48,650 bases of DNA from assembly GCF_004684935.1 (NCBI RefSeq), contig NZ_SRJD01000020.1, positions 1 through 48,650 of the forward strand, given 5' to 3'. Under the pieces are notes generated by a model, which saw only the letters and a list, made by a program, of their open reading frames with translations, was not told the DNA's origin and made no database searches. A program made the position numbers and the translations under genes. How positions within the stretch are numbered: position 1 is the first letter of the stretch; each line of letters begins with the position of its first letter. Origin of the DNA: Sporolactobacillus shoreae (GTDB lineage Bacteria > Bacillota > Bacilli > Bacillales > Sporolactobacillaceae). Shown piece by piece: positions 42,492 to 48,650 of the stretch.

Positions 42492-42740
42492 ATGACGGAT
42501 GTACATCACTGTCGCCTTTCCTTTGACATGAAGAAACAAACGGTTTTCAGTAATCAGTGCCGGCTCATGATCCCGCTGCATGGCAAGGTATTTTTTGAAA
42601 CGCCTGAAAGAACAGCAACAGTCACTGAAAATGATCTCTACCTGATGCCATTTCATCAAAAGTACACAGCATATGCTGATGTGCCTAATGAGAGCATTAT
42701 TATCGATATTCCAGAGCCTTTTGGCAGTTTTTCAAAATGA
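42492..42740 (+). CDS. AraC-type regulator, N-terminal (cupin) half
   Basis: An 82-residue frame with AGAAGGTG upstream of ATG 42492, 17 bases after larC. Sequence is a cupin-like sensing domain (NQCRLMIPLHGKVFFETPERTATVTENDLYLMPFHQKYTAYA). It ends in IDIPEPFGSFSK-stop, where a normal AraC protein would go on through the region found in the next frame. The next ORF overlaps it as ATGA. So this is half of a split AraC regulator, working as a separate subunit, a frameshifted protein or a decayed gene. Confidence 0.7.
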   Translation: MTDVHHCRLSFDMKKQTVFSNQCRLMIPLHGKVFFETPERTATVTENDLYLMPFHQKYTAYADVPNESIIIDIPEPFGSFSK

Positions 42741-43219
42741 AACTGATTGAGCATGGCGACTGTATCTGGCAAACGGATAATAAGTGGCCTTATGCCAGGA
42801 TGCTCCTAATGAGTGAAATCAGCGAGAACGACGCAAATGGCGTTATTAAAATGCTTCAATACATATTTACAGAAGCTGTTCACAATCAGGCCAGCAAATC
42901 CGTCCGCTATATCCAAAAGCATTTTACAGAAAAAATCGATATCAAAGATCTGGCGGCTATGGAAAATTATACGCCCTGCTATTACAGCGACTGGTTCAAA
43001 CAAACGATGAAGATCACTCCATTGAAATACATCCATTTGCTGAGAATCCGGCGCGCAAAAGAATTGCTTCAGGATCATTCGCTCAGCGTCCTGACTATCG
43101 CCTATGAACTGGGCTACGAATATCATGCATCCTTCACCAAAATGTTCAAAAACTATGAAAAGATGTCCCCTTCGGAATACAGAGATTCATTGAAACGGAA
43201 AGTTAGAAAAGTCCAGTAA
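42737..43219 (+). CDS. AraC-type regulator, HTH half
   Basis: A 160-residue protein in the -1 frame relative to the cupin half. The C-terminus is a full AraC DNA-binding domain with two HTH motifs (IDIKDLAAMENYTPCYYSDWFKQTMKITPLKYIHLLRIRRAKELL and LTIAYELGYEYHASFTKMFKNYEKMSPSEYR). Its ATG overlaps the upstream stop, in a run of four As (TCAAAATGA). It closes the rightward lar transcript and is followed by a terminator. Likely a regulator of the lar genes or neighbours, unproven. Confidence 0.75.
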   Translation: MKLIEHGDCIWQTDNKWPYARMLLMSEISENDANGVIKMLQYIFTEAVHNQASKSVRYIQKHFTEKIDIKDLAAMENYTPCYYSDWFKQTMKITPLKYIHLLRIRRAKELLQDHSLSVLTIAYELGYEYHASFTKMFKNYEKMSPSEYRDSLKRKVRKVQ

Positions 43220-43250
43220 AACCCTTTTGGGTAAATACTGGACCTTTTTA
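43211..43250 (+). terminator. Terminator of the lar-AraC transcript
   Basis: GTCCAGTA/TACTGGAC outer stem with an inner ACCC/GGGT stem, followed by five Ts on the plus strand. Confidence 0.8.
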
Positions 43251-43338
43251 ATATATATATTTGGCTGATTACTACAAGACTTATTGCTTCATTGATGTCG
43301 TTATAAATAAACGGATTTGCTCGACATTCTGCCTTGCA

Positions 43339-43995
43339 TCACTTTACAACATTCTCTTCAAGAAACTGAATGTTTTTTATGTAGATTTTGGATTGAACGA
43401 TTTCAATGATTTCTTTTTCTCTGAGTTGATGCAGCATCCGGTTGACACTGTTTCGTGTGCTGATGCCCGCAAATTTTGCCAGTTCCTCGTTCGTAATCAC
43501 AAAATCGATCAGGATGCCTTCTTGGAAAGGTACTCCGAATTTCCGTGCGAAACGCAAAAGGATTGTGTATAGAGCCTCTTTCTTTCCACTCATGGAAAAA
43601 TCACGGATTTTCAATATAGCATCTTCAAGTTCCTTGCGGTAAAAACGGTAAACCTCGCGCTGAAGATCTCTGTTCTTATAGACATCCTGCCAGAATGCGA
43701 TCCGGTTAACTTGATAAAGATAGGCACACTCTGTCTCCACCCTAACATTGTATGGAGCCAGCGGTTCGGCAATATTATCTTCGCGCAGCAAGGAGACAAT
43801 ATCCCCCTTCTGCAAGTATGCAACATTGAACTCTCTTCCGTCCTTCAGGATCAGGCTTGATTTAACCACACCCTCCTTCAACAGCCATACATAGGAAGTG
43901 GACAGACCCGAATAGGTAATATATTCATTTTTGCTTTTCTTTATGATTGATGCATTATTAGACTGGAAGTAATCAACAATAACCGGATATTTCAT
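43339..43995 (-). CDS. larR: Crp/Fnr-family regulator, probable LarR
   Basis: A 218-residue protein with an N-terminal cyclic-nucleotide-type beta-roll (about 15-115) and a C-terminal Crp HTH (FVITNEELAKFAGISTRNSVNRMLHQLREKEIIEIVQSKIYI). No Fe-S cysteine cluster is visible, so it is not an oxygen-sensing Fnr. In L. plantarum LarR is a Crp/Fnr protein that activates the lar genes with L-lactate. Here the gene is convergent with the lar cluster end, and class II-type dyads lie before larA. LarR identity is inferred from family and place. Confidence 0.7.
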   Translation of the reverse strand: MKYPVIVDYFQSNNASIIKKSKNEYITYSGLSTSYVWLLKEGVVKSSLILKDGREFNVAYLQKGDIVSLLREDNIAEPLAPYNVRVETECAYLYQVNRIAFWQDVYKNRDLQREVYRFYRKELEDAILKIRDFSMSGKKEALYTILLRFARKFGVPFQEGILIDFVITNEELAKFAGISTRNSVNRMLHQLREKEIIEIVQSKIYIKNIQFLEENVVK

Positions 43996-44236
43996 TTACT
44001 TAAAGAACTCCTGTTTTTTTATCGCAATAGCACTCACTCATGTTATCATACACCTCAAAAAAAAGCTTGTTTCTTTTCTAGGTCAATTACCCCTGCCCCT
44101 TTTTTTAATTGTGACAATTGTGTAACGTCAGAACCTCTTTTTTGAATCAGTGAAAGAAGAAAACTATGATTAACTCGATACAGGAATTCGTCCGATAGGC
44201 GATTTCCTGACAAGCGTAATAAAAGGAGGAATTGGA
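43996..44236. other. Shared promoter region of larR-like and aldo/keto reductase genes
   Basis: A 241-base divergent gap. It contains T-rich sequence upstream of the Crp/Fnr gene and a partly symmetric GTGACAATTGTGTAAC at about 44112-44127. I could not align it firmly with the larA dyads. Confidence 0.35.
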
Positions 44237-45109
44237 ATGGCTGAACAAACCATTACAGCAGCGTCAGCAGGCTCTTTCAAGATTGGCGAGGATTTGCCGG
44301 TTCATCGCTTAGGTTATGGAACGATGCAGCTGACCGGCCGCGGAGTCTGGGGAGATCCGGAAGATCCGGATGAAGCAGTCCGCGTGCTTCAGAAAGCCGT
44401 CGATCTAGGTGTGAATTTTATTGATACCGCAGACGTTTACGGCCCTTACGTGGCCAATGAATTTGTCAAAAAAGCGCTCCATCCTTACCCGGACGATCTT
44501 GTGATCGCGACCAAAGTTGGATTTACGCGACAAGGACCGGATAGATGGATCCCGGTTGGCCGGCCGGAATATCTGCGGCAGCAGGTTGAAATGAATCTTC
44601 GCACTTTAGGTGTGGACACGATTGATCTCCTGCAGCTGCATCGAATCGATCCAAAAGTCCCGCTCGCCGATCAAATCGGTGAACTCGCACTAATGAAGTT
44701 GGAAGGAAAAATCCGTCACATCGGATTGAGCCAGGTCAGCGTCGGCGAACTTCAGGCTGCCAATGAAATCACACCGATTGTATCCGTACAAAATCTTTAC
44801 AATCTGGCAAAACGTGATTCAGAAACGGTCCTCAATTACTGTGAGAAGCATCAGATCGGTTTTATACCGTGGTTCCCGCTCGCTACCGGCGCACTTGCTA
44901 AAGATGGAGGCCCTCTGGAACAGATCGCCAAAAAGTACGAAGCTAAGCCAGCACAGATCGCTCTCGCATGGCTTCTGAAGCGTTCGCCGGTGATGCTCCC
45001 GATCCCGGGAACTTCATCAATTCAGCATGTTATAGAGAATATTGCTGCGGCAGGTATACAGCTGAGCGATGAAGATTTTCAGTCTTTATCCCAGGCTGTG
45101 TCCCAGTAA
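44237..45109 (+). CDS. Aldo/keto reductase (YcsN/YdbC-like)
   Basis: A 290-residue enzyme behind AAAGGAGG. Catalytic Asp-Tyr (DTADVYGP), Lys (IATKVG) and His (LQLHR) are in place, with the C-terminal coenzyme segment LPIPGTSSIQHV. The compact length and MQLTGRGVWGDPEDPDEA start match the oxidoreductase group that includes B. subtilis YdbC. Substrate unknown. Single gene with a perfect terminator. Confidence 0.87.
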   Translation: MAEQTITAASAGSFKIGEDLPVHRLGYGTMQLTGRGVWGDPEDPDEAVRVLQKAVDLGVNFIDTADVYGPYVANEFVKKALHPYPDDLVIATKVGFTRQGPDRWIPVGRPEYLRQQVEMNLRTLGVDTIDLLQLHRIDPKVPLADQIGELALMKLEGKIRHIGLSQVSVGELQAANEITPIVSVQNLYNLAKRDSETVLNYCEKHQIGFIPWFPLATGALAKDGGPLEQIAKKYEAKPAQIALAWLLKRSPVMLPIPGTSSIQHVIENIAAAGIQLSDEDFQSLSQAVSQ

Positions 45110-45124
45110 TTCTTTTACGATCAC

Positions 45125-45167
45125 AAAAAGGGTCTTTTCACACAACAGAAGTGAAAAGACCCTTTTT
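45125..45167. terminator. Terminator after the aldo/keto reductase gene
   Basis: A perfect 17-bp inverted repeat (45125-45141 with 45151-45167), 9-base loop, As before and Ts after. It can act in both directions. Confidence 0.85.
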
Positions 45168-45279
45168 GGTAGCGTTTATTCATTTTTTGTTACGCTACAT
45201 TCTGAGTGTTAGATCAGCTCAGAAGGATTTCTATTTCTTTGAGTTTATTTTTTGGAGAATTTATGAGTCTGTTGTTTTG

Positions 45280-45390
45280 TTATTTCTTCTGTTCATCCTT
45301 TTTAAGTGTTCGTGAAAGAATGAGGGTTAAACCCCATGCAAATCCAATGATCAACATTAAAGGGCCGACAAAATAGAAAAAGTTTGACAT
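45280..45390 (-). CDS. 36-residue single-span membrane protein
   Basis: ATG 45390 has AAGGGAG upstream. The product begins MSNFFYFVGPLMLIIG, has one membrane segment of about 22 residues and ends in a charged tail (SRTLKKDEQKK). Codon use and RBS are as in real genes, and it fills an otherwise empty 540-base gap. I do not recognise a family; the layout is like small accessory subunits of transporters or membrane enzymes. Its transcript would end near the bidirectional terminator at 45125-45167. Confidence 0.6.
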   Translation of the reverse strand: MSNFFYFVGPLMLIIGFAWGLTLILSRTLKKDEQKK

Positions 45391-45647
45391 TGAGTCCACT
45401 CCCTTAAGTTATTTATAGTACTACTATACCCATATCCACTGCACATTAGACGTTCAATTAAAACATATCGTCGGATTATTAAAAAAAACCATTTCAATGA
45501 GGGTACTTAGGTGGACTCATTCTATAATAGCAGTTCTGCTTCACACTCTTCCTACCAAAGGTTGTCTGTTCACGGATGAACCATTTATTGAAGTTCGAGA
45601 TTCTTGTTACAGTTTCATCTAAAAAAACAGCTCAACATTACTGCATT
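45391..45647. other. Intergenic stretch before the small membrane protein
   Basis: 257 bases holding the likely promoter of the small gene (TATAGT/TACTATAAAT at about 45415-45430 on the minus strand). No other signal seen; no clear terminator for the carboxypeptidase gene. Confidence 0.35.
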
Positions 45648-46571
45648 TCATTCCAAAAATTTTTTATAAATGTTGATCGCATCAATCACGTTGAACTGAA
45701 GAGTTTGATGATCGCCACGTGCACCCATTGTTACAAGCAAATATTCTGAATGGCCCTTTCTTGCTAGCGTTGCTAAACACAGACCCGCTTCTTCGGTATA
45801 GCCTGTCTTTCCGCCAATAATACTGATGCCATCAAACTCGGTATGAATCATTTCCTGAAATAAAGTGCTGTATACCGTCATTCCATCGGGGTGCAGATTC
45901 GTCGGAGAGATAAAATACCGCCGGGCGGTGAATACTTCCCGGAATTTCGTATTTTTCAACGCGTATTGCAACAGAGTGGTCATATCTCTAGTGGTCGTAT
46001 AATGACTTGGATCATTTAACCCGCTGTCGTTGGCAAAGTGGGTATTTCTCATTCCCAGTTCTTTTGCTTTTTGATTCATCATTTGAACAAACGCTTTTTC
46101 TGATCCCGCGGTCGCAATGGCTAGCCCCTGCGAAGCATCGGCGCCCGACGGCAGCATCGTCCCATACAGTAAATCGCTTACCCTGACCTGTTCATTTGGG
46201 AGGAAGCCTGCTGTAGACGCGTCCATCCCCTGCAAATGACTGAAGATACTATTTGATAAAGTCACTTGAACCTGAAGATCTGGAAGATGCTCAATCACTA
46301 ACAAGACCGTCATGATCTTTGTCAGCGAAGCGGGATAAGCTTTCTCATCAGCCGCTTTCTGATATAAAACTTTATCGTCTGACACATCAAGTAGAACAGC
46401 ATGTGCACTGTAAATATCACCAATTGAATGATTGATGCTGCTTGCTCCACTTACTCCTTCTCTCTGAAATATTGATTGTATCCCGGATTGAAAGATCCCC
46501 CATACGCAAATGGCAAAAATAACAAGAAGACAGAATGTCGTGAACAATCTGTACAAGCTTTTCTTCATCAT
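45648..46571 (-). CDS. Serine D,D-carboxypeptidase (PBP5/DacA type)
   Basis: ATG 46571 with GAAGGGAA upstream gives 307 residues; ATG 46568 is equally possible. One N-terminal membrane anchor (about 7-27), then a class A-like penicillin-binding fold with S82-x-x-K85 (ASLTKIM), S142-G-A (in place of the more usual SGN) and K255-T-G. It removes the terminal D-Ala from peptidoglycan precursors outside the membrane. It is third after VanR/VanS-like genes, probably their target, which would lower D-Ala-D-Ala targets. Lacks the C-terminal PBP5 domain. Confidence 0.85.
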   Translation of the reverse strand: MMKKSLYRLFTTFCLLVIFAICVWGIFQSGIQSIFQREGVSGASSINHSIGDIYSAHAVLLDVSDDKVLYQKAADEKAYPASLTKIMTVLLVIEHLPDLQVQVTLSNSIFSHLQGMDASTAGFLPNEQVRVSDLLYGTMLPSGADASQGLAIATAGSEKAFVQMMNQKAKELGMRNTHFANDSGLNDPSHYTTTRDMTTLLQYALKNTKFREVFTARRYFISPTNLHPDGMTVYSTLFQEMIHTEFDGISIIGGKTGYTEEAGLCLATLARKGHSEYLLVTMGARGDHQTLQFNVIDAINIYKKFLE

Positions 46572-46646
46572 AAAAAAACAATTCCCTTCGTAATCCATTG
46601 AATCATTTGAAGAGAAGCTGTTTATTAAGATCATCTTATTAAAACC

Positions 46647-47771
46647 TTAAGATTTTTGTGGAAGAGACACGACGAACTCCGTAAAGTCCTCGCTGCTTGA
46701 AGCCTTAATCGTTCCTTGATGCTGCTCCACAATTTTTTGGGCAATGGCGAGACCTAACCCTGTACCGCCTGTATGGCTGGATCGTGCTGAATCAAGGCGA
46801 TAAAATTTTTCAAAAATATGATTGAGTTGCTGCCCTGATATTTTATCCCCTTTATTTTTGAAAGAGATGTCTATCGATTCATCCCTTTTTTTTGCAGAGA
46901 TTTCAATTATGCTGTCTTCATACCCATACGTTACCGCATTCTTAAGTAAATTATTAAATACCCTGGCCAATTTGTTCGCGTCTCCTCTGATTACTAAATC
47001 ATCCGACTGAACAAGGGCACTCATATTTTTGTGCTCAAGAATCGGATAAAATTCGTCAGCTAATTGATTAAGCATCAGAGATATATTGATTTTATTCTGT
47101 TCCAACTCAATGTTTTGAAGGTTAAACCGTGTTATTTCAAAGAATTCATTAATCAAGTCTTCCAGCCGCAAAGCCTTATTAAGAGATATTGTTGTATATT
47201 TTTTCCTTTGTACAGTCGGTAAATCATCAGCTTCCTGAAGCAGACTGAGATACCCAATCACGGATGTAAGCGGTGTTTTAAGATCATGAGCTAAATAAAC
47301 GACCAGGTCATTTTTTCTTTGTTCACTTTCAGCAGCACTTCTCTTTCTTTCAATCAGTACAGACTTCACCTTGTTCAGTTTTATTTGCATGGAAGAAAGC
47401 TCAGGCTTTAATATAATCGGCTGCTCTGAATCTACCAACAATTGATCCACACCCCTGCTGATCTGATCAAAATAACGGACGACTCTTGTTAAAACCAGCG
47501 AAAGCGAAAACATGAGCAGAATAAAATATGTAACGATTAGTATTTCTGCTTTATGAAAGACAAAGAACTGCTGGTAAAAATAAATCGCTTGATTTTCTGA
47601 CATAGAGAAAACACCTTGAAAAAATCTTACAACTGCGTCTGCAAACAGTCTTTGAAAAACACCATCCACAAAAACCGTACAAAGAAAAATTTCAGCCACT
47701 CCAGTCAACAGAATAGTGGCCATAATTTGAACCAATATCCTGACTTTTAATTTTCTATAATCATTTTTCAA
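46647..47771 (-). CDS. VanS-like sensor histidine kinase
   Basis: A 374-residue kinase from TTG 47771, overlapping the regulator gene by 11 bases. Two membrane segments (about 15-35 and 77-96) border a short outer loop of about 40 residues, then HAMP-like linker, H-box with H162 (YLAHDLKTPLTSVIGYLSLL), and N/G boxes (NNLLKNAVTYG, GGTGLGLAIAQKIVEQH). The H-box and following NEFFEITRFNLQ are very close to VanS of the vanA type. The outer loop differs, so the ligand may not be a glycopeptide. Confidence 0.85.
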   Translation of the reverse strand: MKNDYRKLKVRILVQIMATILLTGVAEIFLCTVFVDGVFQRLFADAVVRFFQGVFSMSENQAIYFYQQFFVFHKAEILIVTYFILLMFSLSLVLTRVVRYFDQISRGVDQLLVDSEQPIILKPELSSMQIKLNKVKSVLIERKRSAAESEQRKNDLVVYLAHDLKTPLTSVIGYLSLLQEADDLPTVQRKKYTTISLNKALRLEDLINEFFEITRFNLQNIELEQNKINISLMLNQLADEFYPILEHKNMSALVQSDDLVIRGDANKLARVFNNLLKNAVTYGYEDSIIEISAKKRDESIDISFKNKGDKISGQQLNHIFEKFYRLDSARSSHTGGTGLGLAIAQKIVEQHQGTIKASSSEDFTEFVVSLPQKS

Positions 47772-48456
47772 CTTTATAGCCCACCCCCCATACTGTTTTT
47801 ATCATCTTCGGATTTCCGGCCGGTTCATTCATTTTCTCTCTTAAATGACGGATATGAACCATGACTGTGTTATTACTATTTACAAAATATTTTTCTCCCC
47901 ACACTTCATGGAAAATTTGTTCAGAACTGATGACTTGTCCCCTATTTTCACAGAGTATCCGTAATATCGAAAATTCAGTTGGTGTCAAATGCAGCTTCTT
48001 TTCATTAAAATAGCACTCATGAGTGTTTTTATTTAAAATCAATCCTGAAAAGTCAATGACTTCCTGATTTAACTGAGCCTTCTCATTATATTTTGTAAAA
48101 CGGCGCAGCTGAGCTTTCACTCTTGCAAGCATTTCCAATGGGCTAAATGGTTTCGTTATATAGTCATCTGCGCCAAGCGTTAGGCCAGTTATTTTATCCG
48201 TCTCCTCAACCTTAGCTGTAAGCATGATAACAGGGAAGTTATACTTCTTCCGTATTTTTTGACAAATCGTCAATCCACTTACCTCTGGGAGCATGATATC
48301 CAATATGGCTAAATCAAGTGGAACATTTTCAATACATTTTAAAGCTTCCTGAGCCCGGTAATATTTATAAACTGTAAAATTTTCATTTTTTAAATACAAC
48401 TCTACCAAATCAGCAATTTCCCGCTCGTCATCCACGACTAGAATATTTGTACTCAT
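47761..48456 (-). CDS. VanR-like OmpR-family response regulator
   Basis: A 231-residue regulator with receiver Asp D53 (LAILDIMLP), K near 103 (ITKPF) and a winged-helix domain (LTPTEFSILRILCENRGQVISSEQIFHEVWGEKYFVNSNNTVMVHIRHLREKMN...WGVGYKVEK). Long identical runs with VanR of vanA type (DLVELYLKNEN, LTICQKIR, TPTEFSILRILCEN) place it in that subgroup. First gene of a three-gene leftward operon with the kinase and the carboxypeptidase. No vanH, vanA/B or vanX is seen in the window. Confidence 0.87.
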   Translation of the reverse strand: MSTNILVVDDEREIADLVELYLKNENFTVYKYYRAQEALKCIENVPLDLAILDIMLPEVSGLTICQKIRKKYNFPVIMLTAKVEETDKITGLTLGADDYITKPFSPLEMLARVKAQLRRFTKYNEKAQLNQEVIDFSGLILNKNTHECYFNEKKLHLTPTEFSILRILCENRGQVISSEQIFHEVWGEKYFVNSNNTVMVHIRHLREKMNEPAGNPKMIKTVWGVGYKVEK

Positions 48457-48622
48457 AACAACACCTCTTCGCTCACTAACCGATAAAAAAGACCTATGAA
48501 TTTATTTTATCAATAAATACAAGCCTGAATTATTCACGGCCAATCTATTTGATTAGCTAAAATGCTTACTTACTCAGTGTTGTAACGATTTTCTCATTTT
48601 CACTGATTGGGTGATTAAAATT
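48457..48622. other. Upstream region of the VanR-like gene
   Basis: AT-rich sequence that must contain the operon promoter; I see no clean -35/-10 pair. No ORF with an RBS. Confidence 0.35.
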
Positions 48623-48624
48623 AA

Positions 48625-48645
48625 TGAAAAAGGAGCCACTCCTTT
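48625..48645 (-). terminator. Terminator of a gene beyond the right edge
   Basis: AAAGGAG/CTCCTTT (48629-48635 with 48639-48645), 3-base loop, then five Ts on the minus strand. It implies a leftward gene ending just outside the window. Confidence 0.6.
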
Positions 48646-48650
48646 GTATG

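Overview
The window looks like a low-to-mid GC Bacillales chromosome. Many genes are close matches to Bacillus subtilis families (MgsR, ComGA, AcsA, YqiG, ExoA, LuxS, PncB, MhqR/MhqD/MhqO). It also carries a complete nickel-dependent lactate racemase operon and secreted starch enzymes. That mixture fits a spore-former that makes lactic acid, such as Sporolactobacillus or a relative. The genus is inferred, not proven. No rRNA, tRNA, insertion sequence or CRISPR array was seen.

Region 1 (1-6780) is the integrase end of a prophage that continues off the left edge. It holds a leftward early module: a Sak4-like ATPase, an SMC/RecF-like ATPase, small unknown genes, a DUF771 protein, a Bro-N antirepressor and a Cro-like regulator. 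Opposite lies a rightward lysogeny module: a repressor with two HTH domains, an ImmA/IrrE protease and a tyrosine integrase. Just past the integrase the chromosome resumes in the first ~69 codons of comGA, so the prophage interrupts the competence pilus ATPase gene. mgsR follows with a candidate SigB promoter.

Region 2 (7,600-23,600) is mostly housekeeping: a VOC protein, a lipoprotein, an M23 cell-wall hydrolase, a D-2-hydroxyacid dehydrogenase, acsA with a cre site on its promoter, luxS, an old yellow enzyme, exoA, a SgrR-type regulator divergent from an MFS exporter, a P-loop kinase, pncB, a GNAT and a HAD phosphatase.

Region 3 (23,760-28,700) is a quinone/electrophile resistance block. 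DoxX (MhqP-like), MhqR and one 616-codon ORF joining MhqD, DUF896 and MhqO are each preceded by a copy of the same 18-bp operator. An MFS exporter and a divergent HxlR regulator follow.

Region 4 (28,780-35,750) has two small membrane proteins and an operon of secreted GH31 alpha-glucosidase and GH13 amylase, preceded by a tiny Cys-containing leader ORF. Next to it is an AT-rich Rgg/ComR-like regulator with a divergent 17-codon ORF under a near-ideal ribosome binding site and a strong terminator. This is a candidate peptide-signalling pair.

Region 5 (35,790-45,170) has an aldo/keto reductase, an NlpC/P60-LysM hydrolase, larA-larE-larB-larC, a split AraC-type regulator, a Crp/Fnr regulator that is probably LarR, and a second aldo/keto reductase. 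Two dyads upstream of larA are spaced as a class II Crp/Fnr-type promoter would require.

Region 6 (45,280-48,650) has an unannotated-size 36-residue membrane protein and a VanR/VanS-like two-component system feeding into a serine D,D-carboxypeptidase, with no vanHAX genes in view.
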